This document shows, piece by piece, positions 24,431-34,717 of a stretch of 64,000 bases of DNA. Origin of the DNA: an uncultured Dokdonia sp. GTDB taxonomy: Bacteria > Bacteroidota > Bacteroidia > Flavobacteriales > Flavobacteriaceae. The stretch is from assembly GCF_947492815.1 (NCBI RefSeq), contig NZ_CANLOB010000004.1, positions 124,001 through 188,000 of the forward strand, given 5' to 3'. A program made the translations under genes and the position numbers. Every line of letters begins with the position of its first letter. The first letter of the stretch is position 1. Below the pieces are notes generated by a model. The model made no database searches. It was not told where the DNA came from and saw nothing but the letters and a program-made list of their open reading frames with translations.

Positions 24431-26404
24431 CTATTTTTGTTTTTCGACTTGAATGTCTAAAATCTCAAATTCAGAGTTATTACTCTTAAATTCAGGGATT
24501 AGTTGTTTAAGTTTTGCGACAGTTTTAGTATTCATATTCTCTTTTGCAGCGAGCACTATCGCTTTTATGGACTCGTTTACGAGATGATATTCTTTTGTTT
24601 CATCTTCACTAATCATGATTTTATCATGGTGTGTAGGCAGTGTCTTGCTTTTATCACTTAACAATTCTTCATATAGTTTTTCTCCTGGTCGTAAGCCTGT
24701 AATTTTAATATCAACATCTTCATTAGGCACATGACCTGCTAGCTTAATCATTTTTTCTGCTAAATCCATGATTTTAACAGGCTCTCCCATATCAAAAATA
24801 AAAATCTCCCCTCCTTTCCCCATAGCCCCAGCTTCAAGTACAAGCTGACATGCTTCTGGAATTGTCATAAAATAACGTATTATGTCTGGATGCGTAATTG
24901 TTACGGGACCACCAGCTTCTATCTGTTTTTTGAATAAAGGAACTACGGATCCATTAGAACCTAAAACATTACCAAAGCGTGTTGTGATGAATTTAGTAAT
25001 TATCTTTTCATCAGCGACTAATTCTTTTTGTTCAAAATAAAGTGATTGTACATACATCTCTGCCGCTCTTTTTGAGGCTCCCATAACATTACTTGGGTTA
25101 ACAGCTTTATCTGTACTTACCATCACAAAATGACCTACACTAAACTCAGCAGCAAGGTCTGCTATTAGTTTGGTTCCAAATATGTTAGTTTGTATAGCTT
25201 CTGATGGGTTATCTTCCATTAAAGGGACATGCTTATAAGCTGCAGCATGATAAATAACATCTATTTTATACGTTTCAAAAAGAACTCTAAGGCGTTTTTT
25301 ATTAACGACATCACAAATAACATAAGATACTGTGAGGTCTGGAAATTTATCTTTAAGTTCAATATGCAATGCATGTAATGGAGATTCTGCCTGATCAAGA
25401 ATAATAAGTCTTTTAGGACTATACGTAGCTACTTGTCTAACAATCTCGCTTCCTATAGAACCTGCTCCTCCAGTAACCAAAATATTTTTATTACTTATTT
25501 GAGCTGTTTTATTTTTAGCATTTAAAACAATAGGTTCTCTATTCAGTAAATCTTCAATCTGCAATGATTTTAATTGATCTGTTACTGTTGTATTTTCAGA
25601 CCAATTAATTACCAATGGTGAATTATAAACTTTTATATCATTCTCTAGACAATTTTTAACTAAAGCATAACGCTCTTCTGCATTTAAGGTATTTCCAGAA
25701 AATATAATAGCTTGTGCGTCTAGTTTATGTGCTAGATTACTAATAGAATCATTCATTTCTAGCACTGGCTTTCCTAATATACGTAAGCTTTTATTTTGTC
25801 TACTTGAAGCAAATCCCTGTATTTTAAATCTTTGTGGGTGTTCTATATCCAAAGCTGCAGCAATAGATATTGCTCCATCATCTACACCTACAATAACTGC
25901 TTTTATGAGTTCTTCTTCTTGTTGAGCTACTTTGAAATATTCATATAATTGTTTAACAGATAATCTAAACACAAATAATGCAGAAAAACTAATAAACAAA
26001 AACAGTACAAGTCCTGTAGTAATAAAAATTTTATCTCCAATGATAGCTAGACTAACAATGTTAATTATAAGTAATGTCGTAAATGTAGAAACTGATGCAA
26101 AAAAGAGTTTTAACGCATCCATATATGACGAATGCCTAATCAAGCCTGCATATGTTTTAAATAAAAGTAGAAATATAAAGTTGATACCTACAACAAGACC
26201 CACTTGTTGAGAAATCTTTAATGCTTTTAAAGGTATTATATTAAGATCCTTTAGAAGATAATAGGTGAGAAATAAACTAGCAGTAACGAGTATAGTGTCT
26301 ATAAATAATACTGCCCATCTTGGAAGATATCTAATATTCCTAATATCTAATTTATTATCTTCTGAAAATAAATTCTCAATTGCGGTCTGTAATTTACTCT
26401 TCAT
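24431..26404 (-). CDS. membrane-anchored nucleotide-sugar 4,6-dehydratase (CapD/WbpM-like)
   Basis: A 657-aa protein with four N-terminal membrane helices (about 25-150), a first Rossmann-like CoA-binding-type domain (about 165-300) and a catalytic SDR domain starting VTGGAGSIGSEIVRQ near residue 310. It carries the Ser-Met-Lys arrangement of the FlaA1/WbpM group (STDKAV and VMGASKR) in place of Tyr. Family reaction: UDP-GlcNAc C4,6-dehydration, giving 4-keto-6-deoxy sugar. The neighbouring aminotransferase and WecA-type transferase fit synthesis and loading of an amino-deoxy sugar on the lipid carrier (inference). Confidence 0.93.
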   Translation of the reverse strand: MKSKLQTAIENLFSEDNKLDIRNIRYLPRWAVLFIDTILVTASLFLTYYLLKDLNIIPLKALKISQQVGLVVGINFIFLLLFKTYAGLIRHSSYMDALKLFFASVSTFTTLLIINIVSLAIIGDKIFITTGLVLFLFISFSALFVFRLSVKQLYEYFKVAQQEEELIKAVIVGVDDGAISIAAALDIEHPQRFKIQGFASSRQNKSLRILGKPVLEMNDSISNLAHKLDAQAIIFSGNTLNAEERYALVKNCLENDIKVYNSPLVINWSENTTVTDQLKSLQIEDLLNREPIVLNAKNKTAQISNKNILVTGGAGSIGSEIVRQVATYSPKRLIILDQAESPLHALHIELKDKFPDLTVSYVICDVVNKKRLRVLFETYKIDVIYHAAAYKHVPLMEDNPSEAIQTNIFGTKLIADLAAEFSVGHFVMVSTDKAVNPSNVMGASKRAAEMYVQSLYFEQKELVADEKIITKFITTRFGNVLGSNGSVVPLFKKQIEAGGPVTITHPDIIRYFMTIPEACQLVLEAGAMGKGGEIFIFDMGEPVKIMDLAEKMIKLAGHVPNEDVDIKITGLRPGEKLYEELLSDKSKTLPTHHDKIMISEDETKEYHLVNESIKAIVLAAKENMNTKTVAKLKQLIPEFKSNNSEFEILDIQVEKQK

Positions 26405-26413
26405 AAATGTTGA

Positions 26414-27559
26414 TTAATCTACTTCCTTAGATAATATTGCAAAGATAATCTTTTCTATTCTTTGCCTTTCTTGTTTGGTTAAATTAGAACCCGAAGGTAA
26501 GCATAATCCTTTTTTAAATCGATGAAATGCCACATTTCCTCCATAAAAAGTACAGTTTTCAAACAAAGGTTGCATATGCATCGGTTTCCAAGTAAAACGA
26601 CTTTCTATATTTTCTTTATGAAAAGCGTTCTGTAATTCTTCAATAATTGTTGGCTTATATACGTTTAAATCAACACTTAAAATTGATAGCCAAAAATTAC
26701 TTTGATATGCTTCTGAGGGTTCTTGTGTTATAAAAGTGCCCTTTATTGAATTAAAAATATTCTGATAAAACATTTTAATTTCTTTTCTTTTTTCTATGTT
26801 TTCATCAATTAGATCAACTTGACTTAAGCCAAATACAGCAGAGGAAATAGCCATTCTATAATTATATCCTATTCTTTTATGTTCGTAGTATGGCTTGTCT
26901 TCACGTGCATGTGTTGCTAGATAATGACACATATCATACGCTTCATCAGAAGCTACTACTAGTGCTCCCCCTCCTAAAGTTGTAAAAATTTTATTCGTGT
27001 TAAAAGATAAAACACCTATGTCTCCTAGATTACCACAGTATACATCATCAAATTTTGCTCCTAAAGCTTCTGCTGCATCTTCTATGATAGGAATATTATA
27101 CTTAAGAGCAATTTTGTTTACTTTTTCAGCATTGTATGGCATTCCATATAGATCAACTACGATAATAGCTTTGGGTTTCACTCCTTTATGTATTCTATCT
27201 AAAATGGCTATTTCAAGTTGCTCTGGGCAAATATTACCTGTTTCTTTTTCACTGTCTACAAAAATGGGTGTTGCATTCTGATATATTATAGGAACTGCTG
27301 TTGCTATATACGTGGCCGTTTGACATATTACTTCATCACCACCTTTTATATTAAGCAATTCTAATGCTAAATGTATTGCCGAAGTTCCGGAATTAAGAGC
27401 ATATACTCTTTTGCCTTTAAAAAAACGAGTTTCTAAGAATTTCTCAAAATCAAGTATTGATTCAAATGTAAAGTCATTAACATCAAAATTAACAGCAGAT
27501 TTTGTAGCTTCAGATAAAGGAATTCTAGTTAGCAATTTTTTAGGAGTTTTAAATTTCAT
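26414..27559 (-). CDS. DegT/DnrJ/EryC1/StrS family aminotransferase
   Basis: A 381-aa PLP-dependent sugar aminotransferase. Schiff-base lysine K190 in SFNTNKIFTTLGGG, preceded by the D161-A-A-E PLP-contact motif (IEDAAEALGA) and SGTSAIHLAL near residue 58. It is predicted to aminate the C4-keto group made by the dehydratase encoded 9 bp downstream, giving a UDP-4-amino-4,6-dideoxy-HexNAc (inference from context). The start overlaps the upstream WecA-type gene by 11 bp, showing tight operon packing. Confidence 0.92.
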   Translation of the reverse strand: MKFKTPKKLLTRIPLSEATKSAVNFDVNDFTFESILDFEKFLETRFFKGKRVYALNSGTSAIHLALELLNIKGGDEVICQTATYIATAVPIIYQNATPIFVDSEKETGNICPEQLEIAILDRIHKGVKPKAIIVVDLYGMPYNAEKVNKIALKYNIPIIEDAAEALGAKFDDVYCGNLGDIGVLSFNTNKIFTTLGGGALVVASDEAYDMCHYLATHAREDKPYYEHKRIGYNYRMAISSAVFGLSQVDLIDENIEKRKEIKMFYQNIFNSIKGTFITQEPSEAYQSNFWLSILSVDLNVYKPTIIEELQNAFHKENIESRFTWKPMHMQPLFENCTFYGGNVAFHRFKKGLCLPSGSNLTKQERQRIEKIIFAILSKEVD

Positions 27560-28505
27560 TCTTATTTCCTGTCTTTGCAGATATCAGAAAATATAAAATT
27601 ACAAATAATAACAATATTACTACAGTAACTATCCATTGAGAGTATATAGGCAAAGAATATAATGTAATAGTAATACAAATCAAAACCGCTTGAATAATAG
27701 CATAGATAGCTGCCACTTTCATATGGGAATACTTTACATTATCTACTAGTTTTTGATATAGGTGATGTCTATGAGCTTCAGATAATTTTTCTTTAAGACG
27801 CTTTCTTACGAAAATTGTCATTAAAGTATCTACTCCATAAACTGCCAAAAACAAAAGTACTAATGGAGATTGAGTAGTCTTATAAAACATAAAAGCAGTG
27901 TACAATATGACCATCGCCAATGTTATACTTCCTATATCACCTGCAAAGAATTTTGCTTTTTTTCTAAAATTATAAAATCCAAAAACAGCTAATGCTATTA
28001 AGGTATAATACAATAGTTTTTCATTTATAAAATCTACAATAAATGCATCATAATAAAGAAACCCAGCTATAATTACGATACTATAAAACCCAGTAATAGC
28101 ATTTATACCATCCATAAAATTAAAGGCATTAATAAAAGCTACCCCAGCGATACCTAAGAAAAAAATTATAAATATTGGTAAGTCAAAATTAATTTGAACT
28201 AAACATAGTGCTACAGCCAAAATCTGAACTGGAAATCGTAACGCTGGAGATAAAGGGTGTATATCATCTACAAAACTAAGAAGACCTATAATACTTGTTC
28301 CAATAACAAAATAGGTTTCGTTTAGTCCTGAAAAAAAATAGTAAAGTAGCAATGCTATAAAAAATAAAATGCCTCCACCACGAATCGTTGATTTTGTATG
28401 AGAACTTCTGTGATTAGGTTTATCAACTATATTGAAATGTTCAGCTATTTTAATATAACAAATAGACGCTATTATTAACAATATACTGACAAGGTATAAA
28501 CTCAT
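27549..28505 (-). CDS. undecaprenyl-phosphate sugar-1-phosphate transferase (WecA/MraY family)
   Basis: A 318-aa polytopic membrane enzyme (about ten helices) that transfers a HexNAc-1-phosphate from UDP-sugar to undecaprenyl phosphate, starting repeat-unit synthesis. Visible motifs: VDDIHPLSPALRFPVQ (Asp-Asp), NFMDGINAI, AGDIGS and the cytoplasmic HRHHLYQKL. Annotators often call it glycosyltransferase family 4. The closest role by context is WbpL-like initiation with the sugar made by the downstream dehydratase and aminotransferase. Confidence 0.9.
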   Translation of the reverse strand: MSLYLVSILLIIASICYIKIAEHFNIVDKPNHRSSHTKSTIRGGGILFFIALLLYYFFSGLNETYFVIGTSIIGLLSFVDDIHPLSPALRFPVQILAVALCLVQINFDLPIFIIFFLGIAGVAFINAFNFMDGINAITGFYSIVIIAGFLYYDAFIVDFINEKLLYYTLIALAVFGFYNFRKKAKFFAGDIGSITLAMVILYTAFMFYKTTQSPLVLLFLAVYGVDTLMTIFVRKRLKEKLSEAHRHHLYQKLVDNVKYSHMKVAAIYAIIQAVLICITITLYSLPIYSQWIVTVVILLLFVILYFLISAKTGNKNEI

Positions 28506-28532
28506 AATTACATTTTTAAAACTTAGGCTTCG

Positions 28533-29717
28533 TTATTTACTACCTGAAGCAATATTTAAAATTGAAGAGACCATTTCACGATTTATACTTTCTCTACTAA
28601 ATTTTGCTACAAACGCATCTCTTGAAACTTCTTTATATGTATAGTTCTCTAATTTAGTGACAAAATCATCAACATCTGTAGGTTTAAATGTTATAGAATT
28701 TGAAACTTCTTCCTTAATAAAATCTAAAGCATATCCTCCTACACCTGCTATCATTGGTTTATTAAAGGCTCCATATTCAAAAAGTTTAGAAGGTAATACT
28801 CTTTCAAAAGCTTTATATGTATTTAAATGAAGAAATAAGAAATCTGCTTCGTTATAAATGGTAAGAAGCTCATCTCTTTTTACAGGGTCTCTAAGTTCTA
28901 CATTTGTAATATTCTCAATTTCTAATGCTTCTTTCAGTAATGGTTTTGTTCCTCCATCACCTATGATAACAAACTTATAATCAGGTAATCGCTTTGCTGC
29001 CTTCGGAATTACTTTATCCAAACCTTGCCCCTGTCCTATATTACCAGCATATACAATCGTTTTTTTATCAGAAGTTGATTGTTTTTGATTACTAGTATCT
29101 TTATTATTAATAAAAATACTATCAATTCCGTTCGTGAAAAATGACTGAGAAGCATTCGTATATTTTTCAAAATAAGGGCCAAATCCTTTTGAAACTAAAT
29201 TAATATGTGTTGCTCTCTTGAAGGTATAATTTTCTATAGGTCTTAACCCTACACCCAATCCTATTTTAAGAAATGGAGATTTAAATATTTCCGTTATCCC
29301 TTCTCTAAAAATATCTCTTATATCTAAATATAATTTACACTTAAACTTTCTTGCTAAAACGGATGCTAAAAACGCAGTGAATAATCTTCCAGAAGACGCA
29401 TATACTAAATCATACTCTTTCCCTTTAGTAAGACGTTTTACTTCTCCATAAAATTTTCTATAAGCAACAATTTGTCCTTTAAAATTATTTTGAGTTTTAG
29501 GTAGTAGAACCCTATGTATATTTACATTAGGAGCTAATTCTTCATCTTGTTGAGTATCTGCATTAAAACTCTTATATCTATTAGGAAATGTACTAATCAC
29601 ATCTACACTAGTATCTTCCTTTTTTTGAACTATTAGTTCTTTTAACAAGGACGTATTTCTAAAAGAACCTGCGCTTAAATCTGGTTCAAAATAATAAGAT
29701 AAAAATAAAATTTTCAT
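28533..29717 (-). CDS. glycosyltransferase (GT4-type, WbuB-like)
   Basis: A 394-aa GT-B glycosyltransferase. N-terminal acceptor half begins KILFLSYYFEPDLSAGSFRN, a pattern typical of WbuB-type L-fucosamine transferases and other GT4 enzymes. The donor-binding half has IVYAGNIGQGQGLD and the conserved nucleotide-contact segment with the ERVLPSKLFEYGAFNKP motif (Glu region). Specificity is unknown. The gene overlaps the upstream heparinase-like gene by 4 bp (ATGA arrangement), evidence of translational coupling. Confidence 0.88.
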   Translation of the reverse strand: MKILFLSYYFEPDLSAGSFRNTSLLKELIVQKKEDTSVDVISTFPNRYKSFNADTQQDEELAPNVNIHRVLLPKTQNNFKGQIVAYRKFYGEVKRLTKGKEYDLVYASSGRLFTAFLASVLARKFKCKLYLDIRDIFREGITEIFKSPFLKIGLGVGLRPIENYTFKRATHINLVSKGFGPYFEKYTNASQSFFTNGIDSIFINNKDTSNQKQSTSDKKTIVYAGNIGQGQGLDKVIPKAAKRLPDYKFVIIGDGGTKPLLKEALEIENITNVELRDPVKRDELLTIYNEADFLFLHLNTYKAFERVLPSKLFEYGAFNKPMIAGVGGYALDFIKEEVSNSITFKPTDVDDFVTKLENYTYKEVSRDAFVAKFSRESINREMVSSILNIASGSK

Positions 29718-31282
29718 AAAGATATTACGCTGTTAAGATGGTTGGCAAAAGTAACTATAATTTTTGATGAGCTAATAATATCATTATACTCATAAGCAAA
29801 TCCGTATTCTTCTATACGCAGTGCTATAGCATCTCCTTCAAAGTTGATGGTACTATCATTAATTCTAACACTAGATTCAGATATTTTAGAGACAATAACA
29901 TCTGGATGTAAATGAAATGATGCAGTCCCTTTATTATCTTTAGATGTAACTACATCTTTAATAGATATATGTGTATCGTCCCAAGTATATGTTCTATGAT
30001 GAATACTAGATTTAAAATGCTTTAATTGTGCAATGATGTGACTATCATTTTCTTCCTTAATTGTTACTTTAGAGCGCTTGGCAACTCTAAAACCTCCCCA
30101 TACTTGATATTGATTACCGTCTGTTGTTTCAACGGTATTATGAGAACTAGTGGATCTTTCCTTAGTTCTTAAAGGGGTTTTATCATATGTAGAAACTCCT
30201 GTATCTACAAAAACAGGAGAATTCTTATAATTCAATAAAAATTGCAATGCATCAGCGTGTAAATGTCCTGGTTGATAAGTCGCTGCAATGGTCCCTATAT
30301 CTAGAAATAGTTCATAAGATGGTTTACGTATCATTCTATAACCGGAGTCATTTAAAGTAACAGTACTCCAATCTATTTTTAGTAATCTAGCAAACTTGAA
30401 TAATTCTTCACTAGAAAATGTAATTCCTTTTGCAGAGTCATTTACATATGGAATCTCTCCATTATTAAATGTGATTTCAGATAGCCATGAAAGCATTTTA
30501 CTAGCTGTAGTACGCAATGTATCTTTTAATGTATCTTTCTCCCAATCATTTTGAGTCCCTAAATAAATGCAATCTAACACCCTACTCAATATAATTTTAT
30601 GATACATGGGAGATTGCTCAAAATGAGCACCATCTTTTAATGTTTGTTCTTGAAGTTCTTTTGTTAAAATTGTTGTTGCAATTTTAAGCCATTTTTCATT
30701 TTTAAAATGATAAGAAGCAAAATATAAAGCAAATCCATTTTCTAACAAATGATTTCCTAAAATATGATATTCAAGATGTTTTAAAAGAACGCGTGTATAC
30801 CAGTCTAAAGATGTATTAATATCTAAATTTTCTATCTCATGTTGTCCTATAAATTTTATCCAATTTATAACACGTAATGATATAGGATATGGCTCTAAAC
30901 CATCTTTTAAAGAGTTTTCATTGGTAATGTAATTCCTTATTAGATGAAGTCCTGTATCTTTAGATATATCTTCTTGAGATAAAAAATCGAAATAATTTAA
31001 ATTATAGGTCCATAACTTACCGTAATCAGCATAATTCCACTGAATACCATTTGTGATAGATAACTTCTTATTTAGAAATGCAAAAGAATCATTTTCAACA
31101 TAAGAAGGAGCACAATATAATATTGGGCTCCAAATTAATGCTTGTTCTGGATTTTTTACAGCTATCCTTTTAGGATGTTTATAGACAAAAGACCTTAGCA
31201 TATAGTATATTCTATATGAAAATTGTACTATAGTAAGATGTCTTATTGTATGATATAATGTCTTTAGTTTACTAAGACCCAT
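29714..31282 (-). CDS. heparinase II/III-like (polysaccharide lyase fold) protein
   Basis: A 522-aa protein with an N-terminal alpha-helical toroid (about 90-300: WTYNLNYFDFL, YPISLRVINWIKF, LGNHLLENG) and a C-terminal beta-sandwich (about 310-520) with HLHADALQFLLNY and SSHNTVE, both hallmarks of the heparinase II/III family. There is no signal peptide, although the first 25 residues are partly hydrophobic. Inside a biosynthetic locus such proteins may trim or epimerise the nascent polymer rather than degrade it for food. It overlaps the two-domain oxidoreductase gene by 19 bp, a pairing I recall from other acidic exopolysaccharide loci. Confidence 0.9.
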   Translation of the reverse strand: MGLSKLKTLYHTIRHLTIVQFSYRIYYMLRSFVYKHPKRIAVKNPEQALIWSPILYCAPSYVENDSFAFLNKKLSITNGIQWNYADYGKLWTYNLNYFDFLSQEDISKDTGLHLIRNYITNENSLKDGLEPYPISLRVINWIKFIGQHEIENLDINTSLDWYTRVLLKHLEYHILGNHLLENGFALYFASYHFKNEKWLKIATTILTKELQEQTLKDGAHFEQSPMYHKIILSRVLDCIYLGTQNDWEKDTLKDTLRTTASKMLSWLSEITFNNGEIPYVNDSAKGITFSSEELFKFARLLKIDWSTVTLNDSGYRMIRKPSYELFLDIGTIAATYQPGHLHADALQFLLNYKNSPVFVDTGVSTYDKTPLRTKERSTSSHNTVETTDGNQYQVWGGFRVAKRSKVTIKEENDSHIIAQLKHFKSSIHHRTYTWDDTHISIKDVVTSKDNKGTASFHLHPDVIVSKISESSVRINDSTINFEGDAIALRIEEYGFAYEYNDIISSSKIIVTFANHLNSVISL

Positions 31283-33384
31283 GAACCTGATTTTAAACTT
31301 TCTATCGCTGCAAAAGAAGCTTTGGTTGTATTTACAATATCATCAAAAGGAATCAGTGCTTCTCCTCCTTCGTTTACTTGATTTGCAAGAAGTTTAAATT
31401 GATTTTTATGTCCTTTATCCATTTTAGATTTCATTTTCTTAAATCCTCTAAAACCGTATCCTGTAAGCTTTCTCCAGTTATCTAGTATAAGTGTTCTTTC
31501 TTGAGAATATACTTCTACTCTTTCCTTTGAATAGGTCTTACTTCCGTTTGAGAAGTAATTAATGACTCCACTAGATCCATTTTCATATTTTAAAAGAATC
31601 GTTGCATTATCTGTAGTTTCTTTCGGATCAACTCCCATAGCATTCATACATACAGATGTAACTTTACTGCCTACTAAGTAGGTGATTAAATCTATAAAGT
31701 GACATGCTTCTCCAATGATACGTCCTCCCCCAATTTTAAGGTCATGTACCCAAACATCTGGTGGTATATCTCCTGCATTCATTGTGGCAATTACTTGCAT
31801 AGGACTACTTCCTACAAGGTCTTTCATTTTTGTTGCAAAAGGAGAGAAACGTCTATTAAAACCTACAGTCAATGTATTATCCGCTTTCGCGAAAGCGGTA
31901 CAGATATTATCTAACTCTTCTTGATTAAGAGCTAATGGCTTTTCTACAAAAACATTTTTATTGTTTTCTAATGCCTTAATAACCATAGGAGCATGTAAGT
32001 TGTGTCTCGTTGTAATAAGCACGGTATTTACATCGTCTTTCTCTAAGACAGCATCATAATCTGTAGAACTATTTGGTATATTAAACTTCTTAGCTAGTGA
32101 AGTTCCAGTTACTCCTCCTGAACTAATGATATAATTAATATTTGCTTGTATCCCTTTAAAAACAGGCATTACTGTCATTTTAGAGAAGTTACCTGCTCCT
32201 ACAACGGCGATACCATCATTTTTTAATGTGTTTTTTCTAGGTGTCTCTTTATCATAATTGACAATATTACCATATACTGCATCCTTATAACTTAAAATAG
32301 AAGCTATTGATTTTGATGATCCTATTTCATCATAAATCTTTCCGTATTCTTCAAGAGGAATCACCTCTGTTATAAGAGATTCCACATCGATACTATCTGA
32401 GCTAATTGCATGCAAAACTGTAGCAAAATTTCGTTGCTGAGTCCATCTTACAAATGGCAATGGATAATCTTGACCTTTTGCTTCGTAGTTATCATCATAT
32501 CGACCTGGTCCATATGAACAAGATACTTGGAAGGTTAATTCTTTTTCATAAAAATCAGCTCTACTGATATTTAAACCTATCACACCTACCAAGATAATTC
32601 TTCCACGTTTACGTGACATTTGAGCCGCTTGTGAAATAACATCATTTGTTTTTGCAGAAGCTGTAATTATAACACCATCAGCTCCAACATTATCAGTAAG
32701 ATCTAATACTGTTTTGACAGGATCATCACCTTTTGCTGGATTCACAGTTTCTATTCCCCATTTCTTAGCCATATCAAGCTTAGATTGATCAAAGTCTATT
32801 CCTATAACTTTACAACCATTTGCTTTTAGCAATTGCGCGGTAACAAGTCCTATAAGTCCTAAACCTGTCACGACAATAGTTTCTCCTATAGTAGGGTTAC
32901 ATAATCGTATTCCTTGAAGTCCGATACTACCTATAACAGTAAAAGAAGCTTCTTCATCACTTACATTATCAGGAATCTTTGCTACTAAATTTTTAGGAAC
33001 ATTTACAAATTCTGCATGGCCTCCATTGGAAGCTACTCTATCTCCTATTTGGAGATCTGAAACACCTTCACCTAATCCTATAACCTCTCCTACATTACAA
33101 TATCCTAATGGTAATGGTTCTCCTAGTTTATTAAAAACAGCTTCTAATGTAGGCATTAGGCCTTCTGTTTTCATTTTAGCTAGCACTTGCTTTACTTTAT
33201 CAGGTTGTTGTCTAGCTTTTGCTATCAAATTTGATTTACCAAACTCTACAAGCATACGCTCAGTACCTAAAGACACTAAAGATTTTGATGTTCTTATTAA
33301 TACGTGTCCTCTTTTTACTTTTGGTGCTGGGACTTCTTCTAGTATGGTTTCGCCTGTTTTAAAGGATTGTATAATCTGTTTCAA
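31264..33384 (-). CDS. two-domain oxidoreductase: Zn-type alcohol dehydrogenase fused to Gfo/Idh/MocA
   Basis: A 706-aa fusion. N-terminal half (about 1-360) is an MDR/alcohol-dehydrogenase-like domain with GLGLIGLVTAQLL and IITASAKTNDVI. C-terminal half (about 385-706) is a Gfo/Idh/MocA oxidoreductase with GAGNFSK (dinucleotide), FVEKPLAL (EKP motif) and a catalytic-type DLITYLVG region with upstream HxxD-like GEACHFID. Such fusions are frequent in surface-polysaccharide loci and are thought to modify sugars. The dispersed palindrome encodes AFAKAD near residue 497-502 of this protein. It is followed directly by the heparinase-like gene. Confidence 0.9.
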   Translation of the reverse strand: MKQIIQSFKTGETILEEVPAPKVKRGHVLIRTSKSLVSLGTERMLVEFGKSNLIAKARQQPDKVKQVLAKMKTEGLMPTLEAVFNKLGEPLPLGYCNVGEVIGLGEGVSDLQIGDRVASNGGHAEFVNVPKNLVAKIPDNVSDEEASFTVIGSIGLQGIRLCNPTIGETIVVTGLGLIGLVTAQLLKANGCKVIGIDFDQSKLDMAKKWGIETVNPAKGDDPVKTVLDLTDNVGADGVIITASAKTNDVISQAAQMSRKRGRIILVGVIGLNISRADFYEKELTFQVSCSYGPGRYDDNYEAKGQDYPLPFVRWTQQRNFATVLHAISSDSIDVESLITEVIPLEEYGKIYDEIGSSKSIASILSYKDAVYGNIVNYDKETPRKNTLKNDGIAVVGAGNFSKMTVMPVFKGIQANINYIISSGGVTGTSLAKKFNIPNSSTDYDAVLEKDDVNTVLITTRHNLHAPMVIKALENNKNVFVEKPLALNQEELDNICTAFAKADNTLTVGFNRRFSPFATKMKDLVGSSPMQVIATMNAGDIPPDVWVHDLKIGGGRIIGEACHFIDLITYLVGSKVTSVCMNAMGVDPKETTDNATILLKYENGSSGVINYFSNGSKTYSKERVEVYSQERTLILDNWRKLTGYGFRGFKKMKSKMDKGHKNQFKLLANQVNEGGEALIPFDDIVNTTKASFAAIESLKSGSWVLVN
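31882..31897. repeat. dispersed palindrome, perfect, inside a gene
   Basis: CGCTTTCGCGAAAGCG inside the two-domain oxidoreductase; read on the minus strand as AFAKAD just before the strand TLTVGFNRRF. Confidence 0.95.
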
Positions 33385-33388
33385 AATA

Positions 33389-34717
33389 TTATTTCTTTAT
33401 TAAAAATTTGATAAGTATTAATGGAGACAATGTTATTAGAAATCTTGCTAAAAAACCTAAAAATTCACCATACATAAATACCGTTGAAAAAACGATTAAT
33501 GTATATTGAATAATGATAAGATTAATAGGATTTGTAGACTGTATTAAAAATACACTCATTTTACTCAGCATTATGCCGTATAAAATAGATCCTAATAGCA
33601 TTCCTATAATTCCAAAGTTCATTTGAAGTTCATTAAACAATCCTGTTGTTAATGATGAGTTTCCTCTTCTTCCTACTACATAAGAACCAGGATAAATTGT
33701 ATTTTTTAATATTGGTCCAGCACCTAGAGGCTTATTAGGCCATATAGATCTAGGGACAAAATTAGTAATTCCTGCCGAATATGTTACACCATAATGAAGC
33801 TTTGTTTTATCGCTATTTTCTAATAACCAAACAATGTTTTCGTGATTACCGAACGCACCATTTAAAGCTTCTATAACTGAGTAATCTGCTGTGTTATCTT
33901 TTAAAGCTCCCTGTTTTCTGTTCTTACCTAATTGAAAAAACAGAAAGAGTAATACTACCGCAAATACGCCAATTTTTGCTATAGAACCAAAGTTAGATTT
34001 TTTTCTCTTTTTTTGTTTTTTAAATGCAAAATATAATACTGTTAAGTTAACAAGTAATATAAAAATAGAGTTTCTGTTTGAATTAAATCCATAATACGCA
34101 ATAACAGTAACAACCGATACTAAGAACATTAGAAAGATTAATCGCTTAAACCTTTTTGTAAGATCTTTTCCAGTCAGTACTAAAAAGAAAAACAGAATTG
34201 CAGATATATACATCCAGTGTGCAAGGTTTACTTGTAATCCCCTACCTTTCCCAAGGCTAATTCTATCTGACAAATATTCTTCCTGACCAAGTAATGAAAT
34301 CAAAGAGAAGTTTTGATAGGCAAAATATCCACCTATAAAAAAGACTAATACTCCAACAGCAAATACTTTTTTATAGTTGATACTTGCTGTGTTTATTATT
34401 TTATATTGTGGATCATCATTAATAATAATCTGACGTCTGCGTTTATTAAAATGTGTATAGGAAATATAGACTATTATATAAGCAATCATTACATAAAAAA
34501 GAGAATAGATATAATAGGTTTCATCATACCCCGTTTCATATCTAAAAAAGTTTATCTTCCACTGAAAGTATGGAAGAAGTAAATGCATAATACAAAAGAA
34601 AGCTCCAAATAAAATAAAAGGACTCGTCAGGATTGACTGAAATGACAGCCTCCTAACTACAAAGTAGTTAACTATAAGAAAGATGATAATAAAAGAAAAG
34701 AAAAATATATCAATCAT
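33389..34717 (-). CDS. oligosaccharide repeat-unit polymerase (Wzy-like)
   Basis: A 442-aa membrane protein with about ten hydrophobic helices and a long polar loop between residues ~255 and ~340 containing HENIVWLLEN and FVPRSIWPNKPLG, the type of region seen in O-antigen polysaccharide polymerases (FVPR.iWP.Kp). It probably polymerises undecaprenyl-linked repeat units at the periplasmic face. It is the only polymerase candidate in the locus. Its 5' end overlaps the upstream acyltransferase by 8 bp. Confidence 0.82.
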   Translation of the reverse strand: MIDIFFFSFIIIFLIVNYFVVRRLSFQSILTSPFILFGAFFCIMHLLLPYFQWKINFFRYETGYDETYYIYSLFYVMIAYIIVYISYTHFNKRRRQIIINDDPQYKIINTASINYKKVFAVGVLVFFIGGYFAYQNFSLISLLGQEEYLSDRISLGKGRGLQVNLAHWMYISAILFFFLVLTGKDLTKRFKRLIFLMFLVSVVTVIAYYGFNSNRNSIFILLVNLTVLYFAFKKQKKRKKSNFGSIAKIGVFAVVLLFLFFQLGKNRKQGALKDNTADYSVIEALNGAFGNHENIVWLLENSDKTKLHYGVTYSAGITNFVPRSIWPNKPLGAGPILKNTIYPGSYVVGRRGNSSLTTGLFNELQMNFGIIGMLLGSILYGIMLSKMSVFLIQSTNPINLIIIQYTLIVFSTVFMYGEFLGFLARFLITLSPLILIKFLIKK

